Source: Apophysomyces variabilis | Taxonomy: Eukaryota; Mucoromycota; Mucoromycetes; Mucorales; Mucoraceae | Assembly (NCBI GenBank): GCA_002749535.1 | Contig: MZZL01000076.1 | Coordinates: 34,760-98,759 of the forward strand | Length of the DNA: 64,000 bases | Direction: 5' to 3' | Shown here: positions 1 through 10,188 of the stretch, piece after piece | Position numbering within the stretch: position 1 is the stretch's first letter | Layout of the letters: the number at the start of each line of letters is the position of its first letter | Notes under the pieces: model-generated | What the model saw: only the letters and a program-made list of their open reading frames with translations | What the model was told of the DNA's origin: nothing | Database searches by the model: none | Program-made: the position numbers and the translations under genes

Positions 1-1267
1 GATCACTGATAAAACAATCATTATATTCGATGGCGTAATTGATGTTTTTCCTTATGCTAACATTAAAACGGGTTATCGTAAATGTCCATAATACCATAAT
101 TTATATATTAAGTACATATTTAATTTCTTAGCACCACGAAAAGTGCCTATAAATGAAACTTCTATGGTTTATCTATATTCACTTTAACATATACACTCAG
201 TGTATAGAGAAACGAACTACAGTGCCTCTCCACTAATGTCAATCTTCGTTAATGTCAATCCTTGCCTATTTTCAATCATTTTGAGATTCCTAAAAGAGGT
301 TTCTATGCTAATTCAAGCCATTGCATCTCCCCGTTATTATGACCCCCCGCCTATTTTCAATGGATAGGCTCTAACCAAGTCATTGATATCAGCGGGGGAA
401 GTACTGTAAGAAAGGTTTCTGCAAAAAAGAAAGAGAAGTGAGACATTGAAATTCTTTGTGTAATTTATCTTTGATGTGTAGAACGAGCTTTTTCTTTTGT
501 ATTTTCTGTGTGTATAGTCTATTGCTTTCATTATTATATGCCTTTGTATTTTTAGCTGCAAATCTTTTAGAAGAAATAAAAGAAGATTCGAGTATGACGT
601 TTCCATAGTGTGCAATCGTCATACTTCGCGGTTATAACAGATAAGACTGTATAGTACAAAGGTAAAATTCACGGCGTATGCAACAGAGTTACACAGTTAG
701 AAATACTTAGCCATCAGTGCAGAACAGAGAAAAATAAGAAAATAAGGCCGATTCTTCGTGCGCCGTGCGTTCAATCGCTCTTTTTCTCAAGCAAACTAGC
801 GCTAGAGGCCGAATCCCCATTGTTGGTCTTTTCTAAGAGTTTAGAAATAGTCAATATAATGTTCCTTATGGCATCCTAGCGTTCGATGCAAATGAGATGG
901 CAAAGCTACCAAACAGCAAATATGCTGCTGTATGCAATGTGTGATGCATCCGAAAAGTAATATAAAAGACTATGCAACGAATTACGTACTATAACTGCTG
1001 GGTGGCGTCCACTGTGGGACAAAAACGTCTCATAGGTCGCATAAATGGTATAACTCTCATATAACTTGTACAGACGTCGGCTAGCTCGAGTAATCAAACG
1101 CCGCACAAATCTCGCAAAAGTCGCATCCTATATGACATCCGACTTTCTTACGATGTGTGCAAAGCTTTTCTTTCCCATATTGGTTATGGTTCAATATTTG
1201 TGACGATTTTAATGGTTTAAACTACGCAAAACTTACTGACGTCTCTGTTATTCCGGGGAATTACTGC
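1..1267. other. Gene-poor AT-rich flank of the first mobile-element island
   Basis: Both strands were read and no coding stretch with recognisable protein features was found; the short open frames here are low-complexity and have no plausible domain. The sequence is AT-rich with no RNA gene recognised. It ends at the outer edge of the MULE terminal inverted repeat. Confidence 0.5.
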
Positions 1268-1268
1268 G

Positions 1269-1356
1269 GACACTCCAACGGGACACTCCAGTCCCCCCAA
1301 TTCTGAGCGCTTTCTAAAATAAAGGTGACGATGATTACTATAAGCAGGTGGAGTGT
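1269..1356 (+). repeat. Left terminal inverted repeat of the MULE
   Basis: Reverse-complement match to 4989-5076 over 88 bp, 81 positions identical by eye. The inner block contains TCTGAGCGCTTTCTAAAATA. Two further inverted copies of the 15-bp subterminal motif follow up to about 1386. Confidence 0.9.
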
Positions 1357-1572
1357 CCCCAAGTGGAGTGTCCCATAGTGGAGCTTCTTATGAGAACATC
1401 TGCCTCCGCCGTCTGTAGGGATATTGCAATCAATATGGAAGTGTAGGAGATATCATAAACTAATAACAAACCAAAAAGATCATATATTAGAAGTGGCTCG
1501 TAGATATTAAAAAGGTCTATTTATATTCTTTGATCTCCAATTTTCTTAAGTTGTTTTTCTTGCTAAACAACA

Positions 1573-3420
1573 ATGCTTGACTTATTAAATACAACTTACG
1601 ACTTTAAGAAGGAAGCCTTGGACATCACTCAAGCCAAAGCTAAAGAGCTTAGATTTGCTGTCAGTACTAAACATAGTAACGACAGAAACGTGTATATCCA
1701 GTGTGTCGGATGGTGGCAATTACAGAAACATGCATGGATTGTCTAGCAAGGATGTCAGCGCGCGAGCACAACAAAGGAAACAGACTGTGGATGGTTTCTA
1801 CGCGCTTCTGTGAAAGCAGGAACCAAAAAATGGACAATTGTTCACGTTTCTGCTTTTAAGCAAGCATAATCATCCACTTGATGCTGATCTTATGCTCTAT
1901 CATCAGCACTGTAAGCCAGCAATGAAAACAATTGAGCGCATGATATCTATGACGAGCAATAGAAACAAACCGGCAAAAATACATGAAGAAATGAGGGATG
2001 ATGCTGGACAATATGTCGTGACAAGAAAAAATTTGTACAATCTTATGCAATTGCTGCGCGACCAGCGAAAAAGTGATCTCATCGATCTCGTGGAACTTTT
2101 GCAAGCCAGAAAGAATGAAATTGCAACAAAGATAAATGATAACAAGCAGCCGGACATACTTTTCTTCAGCCACGAGGCAGCAATCCAGAAAGCCCGTGCA
2201 TTTCCTGAAGTTGTTGTGATCGATGCAATATATAGCACGAATGTGAACAAAATGCCTCTGGTCAATATTGTTGGTGTTAGCAACCTAGGAAATACTCAGT
2301 TGTGTAACTTCTTGATCGGATCTGCCTTTGTTGTTAACGAAAAGCGTGAAACGTATGAATGGCTTCTGTCGACCATGCGATCCCTTGTATGGCCCCAAGG
2401 TCAGGTTGGATTATTTATCACTGACAACGACAAGGCTTCGGTAGGAGCCGTCGAAAGTATATCCCCGCAGTCAGTGCATATTCTTTGTGGGTGGCATATT
2501 TCGCAGCACTTAAAATCAAAAGATGGGTGTCTGTTTTGAGAAAAACAGCGAGGATTACATTGAGGTGGAAAAAGTAGTCCAAACGCCTGTATATAACCGC
2601 AACAAGGCAGCGTTGATGAGGCTGAGGCCAAGTACCGTGAATTAGCAGCAAAAGCAGCAAATGCTTACGCGAGCAGCAAAGCGAAAGCAAAGACTACTGT
2701 GAATGAAGCGCAACAGGAGCAGGACGGAGAAGATGAAAACAAGATGAAGAAAGCAGCAGAAAAGGCAACTGCTGAGAGAATGAAGACAAAATCCTTGAGT
2801 ATTTTAATAAGTATGTATACATAAAATACAAATTGGAAACGCGTTATTAATTATATCTATGACTACTTTAAAAGTACCTTAGAATACAAAGAAAAGTGGG
2901 TAGGACCCTATGCAGGAAATCACTATTCTCTTGGTGTGCGTATCACCCAACGAGTTGAGGGTATTCATTGGCGTATTAAGGACACAATGCAAACAACTGG
3001 AAGCTTGATGCGAACTGTCAATTCCATTGATGATGTAATTAAAAGAACAGTAAGTCCATTTTTCTAGGAAATGTTAAATAGAAATATACAGGTTACTAAT
3101 AGTAATCAATAATTAGATCGAAGTGGAAAAGCAAGACTTCTTTAGTGAGCTATGCAAACGACCAATTTTTGACGACAATGAGCACACTGCTATGAAAGAG
3201 CTTTATGGCAAAGTGTCCTTTTTCGTCATTAACATGGTTCTAAAGGAGTTGAAGAAAGCTTGGGAACGCAGAAAATGGCATACGCGAAAAGAAGAACAGC
3301 TGTAACTGCAAGGCAAAGATTAACTACAAGCTTCTTTGCCAGCATATGTTACCTGTTGTAGAAAATGTTACAATAAGAATTCACTTGATCCCCCAGCGTT
3401 GGTACCTTAATTACGCGGAA
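1573..3420 (+). pseudogene. MULE transposase pseudogene (DDE core and SWIM zinc finger)
   Basis: Starts at an ATG followed by MLDLLNTTYDF. The reading frame breaks after about 40 codons, re-enters at about 1838-2539, and breaks again several times. The DDE-fold signature is visible: VVVIDAIYSTN (first Asp), then PLVNIVGVSNLGN, then FITDNDKA (second Asp), then ILCGWHI. Downstream, around 3300-3360, a CxC...CxH SWIM zinc-finger pattern (CNC ... CQH) can be read. A relative at 33.85 kb helps place the breaks: its N-terminal stretch HGGNYKNCPG corresponds to a frameshifted segment here. Encoding transposase for the surrounding element is established for the family; this copy cannot make a full protein without repair. 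Confidence 0.85.
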
Positions 3421-3461
3421 GGTAACTATTGAAGTTGGTAACGTCTTTTAGTGTAGTTGTC

Positions 3462-4541
3462 TTACGCATCACAATACAACGTAGAATATTTTCCTGCAAA
3501 TACGTCAACCATTGCCGGGGAAATCCAACAAAACACGTTAACTCTATTGCAACGTATACAAGACGCAGTCAGGAACGCAGAAAACAATTTCAAGAAGATT
3601 GAAATAATACAAACTATCAATAATGCGCTCGACTCTTTAAAAGAAGTACCCTTAGAAGAGGTGAAACTTCCTCATATGACAAAAAAGAAAGGACGCTCAG
3701 AGATATCCACTGGGAAACGGATCGAGTCCGGCTTTGAAACTGAGGAGAAACAAATCTGCAAAGATTGTCAAAAAGATAATGCCAGCTTGGACAGCATGTA
3801 TGAGAATAACTCCATTGACAGTAATGTCTATATTCTGCCTGAAAATCGACATTGTGAAGAAAAGTTTCTTGAAAGCATCGAAAACAAAAGGTATAGAACG
3901 TAAAATAGATGCCATGCAGGCTAATTAATTTTAGGGCCAAACGTACTCTCAATGAGACCGCTGACTTCCATATCAACACTGATATACCACGAAGCAGCTT
4001 CACAAGTGTAATTGACGTCAAAGCTGAAGAATGGTGTGGCTTTCGTGCACTCGCACATGTTTTTAAAGATGATGAGAACAAGTTTCTGCAGGTTAAACAG
4101 GATATGCTTAGCTGTTTGGCCGAAAATGCGGCTATTTATCGCGACCAGTTTCCCTCAATTGGTCCAGTTGAAAAGCTATAGGAGCTCATTAGCCACGGAA
4201 TTGACATTTCTTTGTCAGTGAATGGTCAATATCTGCCCTGCAAAAATACGGAGTATTGGTTTACTGCTCCTGAATGTGTTCAACTAGCAGCAGACACATA
4301 TCGCGTTCCTATTGCCGTTTATTCTGACAACGAGACAACTGATACAAATGGGAATTTGGTATACCCGCCTTTACTTTATCTCCCTGTGCCTGGGCCACTA
4401 CCCCGCCTGAAACCACTCGCAGTTGTCTTGCACCATGTCAACGGAAACCACTGGATAACGTTCAACATGAAACGCGGTATCAAATTGAAGTGGCCGCGTA
4501 TAGAAAGGTACATCAAGCAGGCGTGCTCTAAATTAGGATAG
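3462..4541 (+). pseudogene. OTU-like cysteine protease region of the MULE, broken
   Basis: Continuation of the MULE coding region. A helical, charged stretch (about 3470-3900) precedes an OTU-like domain: EEWCGFRALAHVFKDD contains the predicted catalytic Cys in a CGFRALA context, and HHVNGNHWITF supplies the catalytic His. The part from 3909 is in one frame but is cut by an in-frame TAG at 4179-4181, and a frameshift separates it from the upstream part. OTU or Ulp1-type protease domains joined to MULE transposases are known in plants and fungi. The role in transposition is unknown. It could be a separate gene or a fusion with the transposase; I favour a fusion because the spacing is tight and no promoter is seen. 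Confidence 0.75.
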
Positions 4542-4815
4542 GGACATAATATCCGAAAAACTATATGGAGATACCTTGATATTGAAAAGGATGCCGAGCA
4601 AAGCAGTGATTCTGTTATTGCTATCAACTAGTTATATACAACTATATTTGCTATATTGCAAAATTCTTACCAAATTAAATACTAAATTATATGTTTAACA
4701 GTTTGTTATAAGCAGCTCCTCTTTTTCCCTACTACTGTCAGAATTATTTTATACTTATTCATCATAATTACCTTATTATTGCTGATATTTGTTACATGGA
4801 CAGATTTCATTTACA

Positions 4816-4960
4816 GGACACTCCACTATGGGACACTTTACTTTAGGACACTCTACCTTAGGACACTCTACTTTAGGGCACTCTACTTTAGGGCACTCTA
4901 CTTTAGGACACTCCACTTGGGGATACTCCACTATGGGACACTTCGCTTAGGGACACTCTA
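4816..4960 (+). repeat. 15-bp subterminal tandem repeat array (about 10 units)
   Basis: Ten consecutive units with consensus GGACACTCYACTTTA, spaced exactly 15 bp, lie just inside the right TIR. Inverted copies occur near the left end (about 1348-1386). Clustered subterminal motifs are known transposase-binding sites in several DNA transposon families; that role here is inferred. Confidence 0.9.
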
Positions 4961-4988
4961 ATCTACAGTACTCCGCTATTCCCGTATT

Positions 4989-5076
4989 ACACTCCACCTG
5001 TTTATAGTAATCATCGTCACCTTTATTTTAGAAAGCGCTCAGAATTGGGAGGATCGGAGTATCCCCTTTGAGTGTC
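4989..5076 (-). repeat. Right terminal inverted repeat of the MULE
   Basis: Mirror of 1269-1356. It ends at GAGTGTC, after which sequence of a Tc1-type transposase begins within about ten bases. Confidence 0.88.
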
Positions 5077-5082
5077 TTACAG

Positions 5083-5423
5083 TATATCAAATGTAATGAA
5101 TGTGCTGGATAAACATCATATGAAAAGTTATTACATTGTGATAGACAATGCTCCATATACACCTGCAGTTGTTCGTGGTCTGATCGAGGGTAAAGGCTGT
5201 AAATGTTTGTAATTACCAAATATTTCCCGTTTGCAAATCTCGTTAAAGAATTCTTTTGTAAGGTAAAAGCTGGTATCAGGAGAAATACACTGAAAGCTGA
5301 TGATAGCTTTATGGATTGAATCTGCGATTCAGTAAACAGAGTGACAAGATCGGATTATCAAGCCTGGATTAGCTACTCCATTTCATTCTTTCCTTGTTGT
5401 AAGGATGAAGAAAAAAACCTGTG
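5083..5423 (+). pseudogene. Tc1/IS630-type transposase C-terminal remnant
   Basis: Reads NVMNVLDKHHMKSYYIVIDN followed by APYTPAVV, then after a frameshift KVKAGIRRNTLKADDSFMD, an in-frame TGA, then ICDSVNRVTRSDYQAW. This parallels the C-terminal half of the transposase at 7984-9411, including the DN dipeptide holding the second catalytic Asp. Only the C-terminal part is present, and it begins almost exactly at the MULE end. This suggests that the MULE landed in or near this older element. Confidence 0.75.
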
Positions 5424-5819
5424 AAGTAAGGTTTGCAAAACATGTAAATCACTGCTAATTGTCATAATGAAACGTGCTAATATATGTAGAAGGATCTATT
5501 CTCTCATCCAGAACTACTTTCTAAGCCTTTTTAATCTGGAATATCTTATAGTTATTTTATCAATCCATATTTATTAACTATGTGCCTGGCTCTATTTTAA
5601 TATTTCGAAACACTCTGTAAACGTCATTTCCCTTTGTATTCGAATGATAGTAGACGCTTTATGCGGAGAAAGCAACTAGCTCGAGTGCTATCTAAGCCTT
5701 CGCTATTGTACTAGTGATCAAAACACCGCAGGTATAGCAGATACAGCTAGTGAATTGCAAGTAAGCAAAATATCTATACTATAATAAGAAAGAACAGCAG
5801 TGTAGTATACAACATAATG
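5424..5819. other. Non-coding spacer between transposase remnant and Crinkler A
   Basis: AT-rich sequence with no coding stretch or repeat recognised on either strand. Confidence 0.45.
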
Positions 5820-5961
5820 GACGATTGCTTCAAATGAAAGGCGACGAAAAAGAATTTCGGAGTCTCAGCATGACCCATTTCTGCGCAGTTGTCAGACCAC
5901 ACTTTTCTTTCACTCTTGTATTTACACACTTTAAACCACTAATCAGTCCTATTCATCCGCT
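5820..5961 (+). promoter_or_regulatory. Putative Crinkler promoter, shared with Crinkler B
   Basis: A 30-bp block at 5861-5890 (core CAGCATGACCCATTTCTGCG) is identical to 43120-43149 on the opposite strand. Similarity continues loosely to the start codon, for example TTACACACTTTAAA. The block lies 71 bp before the ATG here and 74 bp before the ATG of Crinkler B, so it is probably a common upstream regulatory or core promoter region (inference). Confidence 0.6.
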
Positions 5962-7513
5962 ATGGAAACTGAATTGAAGCTATTTTGCCTCCTTGAGGGC
6001 GAGCCTGTGTCGAGGGCATTCTCTGTGAAAATTTCTTCTGCAGATACTGTCGATGACCTCAAAAAAGTGATCAAGGCTGAAAAGTAACGATTTCAAAGAC
6101 ATTGATGCGGACAAGCTCATACTCTGGCGTGTCGACATATCTACTATTAATGCTAACAGACACAATGAGGTCTTAGTTGACAACGTTGCCAAGGAAGAGC
6201 TTCTTCCAGATGATGAGCTCTCGGATGTGTTTGACAGGAAACCCTCTAAGAAAACAGTTCACATCATGGTTCAAATACCAGTAGAAAGTCGGCAAGGTAA
6301 TACTGCATCTTAGATATAGCGCTAACTGTCTGTGATTAGGTTCCAACCAGAGGATAGCTGAGTTGTGTCAAAGAATTCAACAGTTGCAAGAAGTCGTCGA
6401 TAGTAATGATGCAGCTTGCTGTAAGTCTATACAGTTACGGATTTCCTGCTAATTTACTCACATGATACAGCACAGATTTTAGCATTACCGTCAAACCTGA
6501 GAGAAGAGTCTCGTACAATTATTGCGTGGATATCAATACGGTGACAATCGAGCAATTCAAAAAGAAGATTTTCACTAAATACCCTCAATTTGACGACGAT
6601 GACTATCTCGAAGTCTATGTTTATGATTATACTGCACAGTGTCCTGAGAAATTGAGCAACGACGAAGAGCTGCGAAATATCCTTAAAGTTGCAAGAAAAG
6701 AATATAACTGCAAGTTAACAATATCTTTGGAATGTCCTTCGAAAAAATTCTCTGCGTGGACATTGCAAGAAGTCTGCCTAGAGTACGGAATAACAGATGC
6801 CATTCGTCCCTCGATTGGAAACTTTAACCCATTCGACGGTATCCAATCCGACTCTGAAAACTCCATTACATCAAACAAGCCTGCAAGGCCTTATTCAAGA
6901 AATCAGAACACGACGTCTGAGTTTGAACATGAATGATCCGACCGAAGCCACGCAATCAATTTTTGTGGCCTCATTCCTATTGAAGGCAACGACAATCTTT
7001 CATGAAGAATTATATCTTGCTGCAGAAAAATATCTCAGTGGTCGACGAGGCAACGGACCGGTGGACTATTCAGTACATTCTCGTCAAACAAATGATTACA
7101 CTCTCGGTGTTACTGAAGTGAAAAAGGAGGACTTTAACCAAGGAGTGACGCAGAATGTTGTACAATTGGAATCAGCACTGACCCAGAGAAAACGCAAGCG
7201 TACAAAGCATGACGATGAAGAAGAAGACCAATCATGCCCAGTGAAGTCTTACGGAATAGTTACAGACTCTAGAGAATGGATATTTCTTGAATGTACAATG
7301 GGGGACGACGAGGAAGTTTCCTACAGATTATCACGTCTTCCCGAACTAATCAACTACAATGCTCATGACTGGGAAGACCAGTGCACTGCTGTTTTTAGGA
7401 AGCTCGTATGGTTGACAACTCGAATAAAGAATGAAATTTCAGCACGAAACACGTATCATAAAAAGCGAGCTTCACCATCTACCAGCAATAAGAGAGGAAA
7501 AGGAAGCAGATAA
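5962..7513 (+). pseudogene. Crinkler A: CRN header plus PD-(D/E)XK nuclease-like C-terminus, frameshifted
   Basis: The ATG opens a Crinkler N-terminal header (KLFCLLEGEP, FSVKISSADTVDDLK, later LILWRVDIS and TVHIMVQIP), the ubiquitin-like leader of CRN effectors. A stop at 6085-6087 results from a small indel. Two short introns are plausible (about 6297-6340 and 6421-6470). A further frame change lies near 6522. The middle (6526-6900) has a possible second ubiquitin- or PB1-like fold. After another frame change the C-terminal part (to 7513) shows GPVDYSVHSR, LGVTEVKKEDFNQG and YGIVTDSREW, fitting the D...ExK...Q core of restriction-endonuclease-like CRN domains. At least three breaks make this a pseudogene unless the sequence has errors. 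CRN proteins act as host-directed or inter-organismal effectors in oomycetes and some fungi; the role in this fungus is unknown. Confidence 0.75.
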
Positions 7514-7983
7514 GATAATGTTATTACTACGATTCTATGTGTTTATAGCTATACTTATTGTGTTGTATACATTAAAGTATCCATTTGCTTGAAAAACTAA
7601 CATCTCATTACGCGCTAAGCTCTAGTTCTTGGCGCTGTCTTGAGCGCAAAATTAATCTCCAGCCAACGCAATCATACCGTTGCCAGAACAGAGTCTGAGG
7701 ATGTGGACACCCAACCCAGGAAGAACGATTGTATTATTGTTTAGTCAAAGGGAAAAATGTTTGTATCAATGTATTTAGTAGTGTATTTCCCCCCCCCTTT
7801 TGTTACCGGTGAAAAAGATCGATGCACGCCGAAAGGTGATGAAGAAGTAGAGGAAGAAAATTTGATGTAATTTATCTGAGAATAAAAGCGTGGCTTGGAG
7901 GGCCTAAACCACATCCGAGGACGGAGTGGAGGCAACGAAGATTGTGCGAGTGACAACGAAACACAATTTATTTTGCGTATGGA
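7514..7983. other. Intergenic sequence after Crinkler A
   Basis: AT-rich, with a C9 run near 7790. No gene seen. The left end of the Tc1-type element should lie here, but I could not identify its inverted repeat. Confidence 0.4.
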
Positions 7984-9411
7984 TTAAAGCATAGGCTCAA
8001 AGGCTAAACATCTTTCAAAAAATGACTGCGAATGACGGATCCAACCTTGGCAATCATTGATAGTCACCTTTTTCGCTGATTCTGTGATTCTAGCACCAAG
8101 ATTATCATCAGCAGTGAGACTATACCCTTTTTACGCCAGCTTTGACTTTCGACCAAAACAGCTCGACAAGGTTTAGGAACGGAGAGTAAGGGGGCAGGTA
8201 TATAGCTTTGTAGCCATGACTTTTGATCAGTGTTTGGACATCTTCCACTTTATGGATAGAGGCATTATCCATAATAAGGTAACGCCCCTTCATGTTATGA
8301 GCATCAGATGTGTCCATGACGTTACTGATGAATTGGAGATAATACTCACTTCGAGTTACCAACTTGTGCATTAACCGCTACGACTTCTGGACCCGCGTCG
8401 TTGTCTCTTTTCCTTTTCTTATTTGGCAGAGCCTTCTTCTGAACTGCTTTTGGTTTGCGTAACGTCAAATCGATGATGCCCTTTTCACAGATAGCACCCA
8501 CAATAGTAATAGTAATCCCCTTATTTGATGGATAAAGGGAATTTCGCAGATACACTTCGTTTGATCTACCAAAATTACGTCGGATGTGCATGTTGAAGCC
8601 GGCTTCATCTATGAAAACGCAGTTATTATTCCAGTCCATTGCCTCGTCTGCCATCCATTCTAACACTTTTTCTCTTCGCTTCGTCAAGGTTGTCTCGGAA
8701 TTTCTTGCACGAACTACTACCTCTAACTTCTTAAGCGTGAGGGAAGCATGTATTACTAAATGCTTATAAAGAGCTGAGAGGGAGATCGATTTGATGTCTG
8801 GAAACGCGGAAAGCAGCGCTGCTCTTGCTTCCCAAAGAACTGCTGTTGGTTTGGTGTCAAAATAATCACATAGGAATTTTGTGTGAGGCGTGTCAAGCTT
8901 GTTGCTGTTTCCACCAAGATGAGATTGCTTCACAACGCCAGGAAGCCGCTTCTCTTCGTCATCTTTATACTGCTTCACATAATACTGAGCGGTTCTCACA
9001 ACAATGCCAACAGTCAAACCCGCTTGCCTCGCTGACATACCCTTCTCAATGACAAATCCAAGAGTTCTTGAACTTGAGCAGGTGTATAGGACCGATAGGG
9101 ACCTCTTACTTTCGACTGTGAAGCTGGCTTCTTCTCTTTTCTAGAGGTGCAGATGTCGAAGACGCGACATCAGCAGCAAGGACATGCTCTTGACAAATGC
9201 TTTCATACGCGTCCAGATCCATGAGTCGGTTGAGGACTGGCTCTTCCTGCGTTTGCGACGCCTGCTCGCTGGTACCTGGTTGCCACTGGTGCCATTCCAA
9301 GCTGACAGTCTCGTACAAATCCGATTGTTGCCGTTCCACAATTTCCATGCCCTCGGTTGTAGGAATCTCATCCATAACATTGAAGCAATGCATATACTTG
9401 GGGGGGCACAT
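7984..9411 (-). pseudogene. Tc1-like DD34E transposase pseudogene
   Basis: Minus-strand IS630/Tc1/mariner transposase. An N-terminal helix-turn-helix region (RGPYRSYTPAQVQELLD, then MSARQAGLTVGIVVRTAQYY) is followed by the DDE core: NNCVFIDEAGFNMHIRR (first D), GRYLIMDNASIHK (second D) and PPYSPFLNLVELFWSKVKAG, with 34 residues between the second Asp and the Glu. The C-terminus reads LTADDNLGARITESAKKVT and ends at a TAA at 7984-7986. Frame changes near 8136, 8362, 9047 and 9110 break the gene. It is related to the remnant at 5083-5423. No TIR or TA duplication could be assigned with confidence. Confidence 0.8.
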
Positions 9412-9454
9412 TGTAAGACATTCTGAATAAAGACTTGTTGAAAGGACTTAGACT

Positions 9455-9573
9455 GCGCGTAAGAAATTGTAGTGCACAAATTTGGCAAGAAAGTAACACG
9501 CAAAAAAAAATTGTGGTGCGCAAATTGGCAAAAAGTTATATGCGCAAAGACAAAAAAATCTAGTGCGCAAAAT
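9455..9573 (+). repeat. Short degenerate tandem repeat (about 45 bp, 2.5 units)
   Basis: Two and a half imperfect copies of a unit of the form AAATTGTRGTGCRCAAA...TTGGCAARAAGT...RYGCRCAAA. They may belong to the end of the Tc1-type element or be an independent minisatellite. Confidence 0.5.
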
Positions 9574-9639
9574 AACCAATCTCGGAGATAGTCTATCTGG
9601 ACGTGCATGACTAATTGGATGAAATGCACAGCTCATAGA

Positions 9640-10188
9640 CTTTACCTGATTTAGTAATGCTCACCTTACTTTTTTGTTCACCTGTGCCTGGCTCCGGGGA
9701 TGGTTTTTTTTACATGTTCCCTAGTTACACGACATCATGGATACAGGATCCTTAATCTTTGCCCAATGGAACAGGCCCATCTGTTGCTTTCACTCATTCC
9801 CCCATTTGGCTATTTTGTTTTCGTTTGATCGCGCTCGCTCGGTTTCTCGTCCACCAATATGCCTCTCTTTCTCTGTTTTACACTCTGTCTCTCTTTTTCT
9901 TGTCCCCTCATTTGGTTCCATTTCTCTCTCTCTCTCTCACTCTGTCTTTTTCTTTTTCTCGTCCTCTCTTCTCTCTCTATCTCCGCCATATCTCTCTCTC
10001 TCTTTCTCCCCCCAAATTCCAAAACTCTTTATGGTCCCCCTTTTCTATTCTCTATATAAGTAGCTTTAGTTCTGAAGGCAAGAAATAAAACATCTACTCT
10101 TTGCATCCTTTTGTTCTACTTGACGTTATAGCAAATCCATTTTCATATTCTAAAACTCTCATTTGGTGAACTATATCAACATTACCCA
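9640..10188 (+). promoter_or_regulatory. Pyrimidine-rich promoter/leader of the C2H2 gene
   Basis: A strongly pyrimidine-rich tract (about 9780-10060, with CT microsatellite stretches) ends in CTATATAAG at about 10052, a TATA-like site some 135 bp before the start codon. The open frames across it are low-complexity and not genes. Confidence 0.45.

Larger units (their letters stand above)
1268..5076 (+). mobile_element. MULE (Mutator-like) DNA transposon with TIRs, degenerate
   Basis: A 3.8-kb element bounded by inverted repeats at 1269-1356 and 4989-5076. The inner 60 bp of the repeats match with one mismatch and the outer 28 bp match at 22 positions. Inside lie a MULE-type transposase, a SWIM zinc finger and an OTU-like cysteine protease, all interrupted by frameshifts and stops. 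Both ends carry clustered short copies of GGACACTCCAC, which are likely transposase-binding repeats (inference). No clean 8-11 bp target-site duplication is visible (left flank ttactgcg, right flank ttacagta), so the element may be old or rearranged. The class call rests on the transposase motifs and the long TIRs. Confidence 0.85.

Noticed and set aside
1255..5090. Target-site duplication of the MULE (TTAC on both sides)
   Set aside because: Only four bases agree in the expected position; MULE duplications are 8-11 bp.
5083..9411. A single composite element spanning both Tc1-type transposase pieces
   Set aside because: The two pieces are in opposite orientation, differ in sequence, and a Crinkler lies between them; no common terminal repeat was found.
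9737..10088. Overlapping plus-strand frames rich in Ser, Leu and Phe
   Set aside because: Pyrimidine-rich leader; three frames open at once; no start context or domain.
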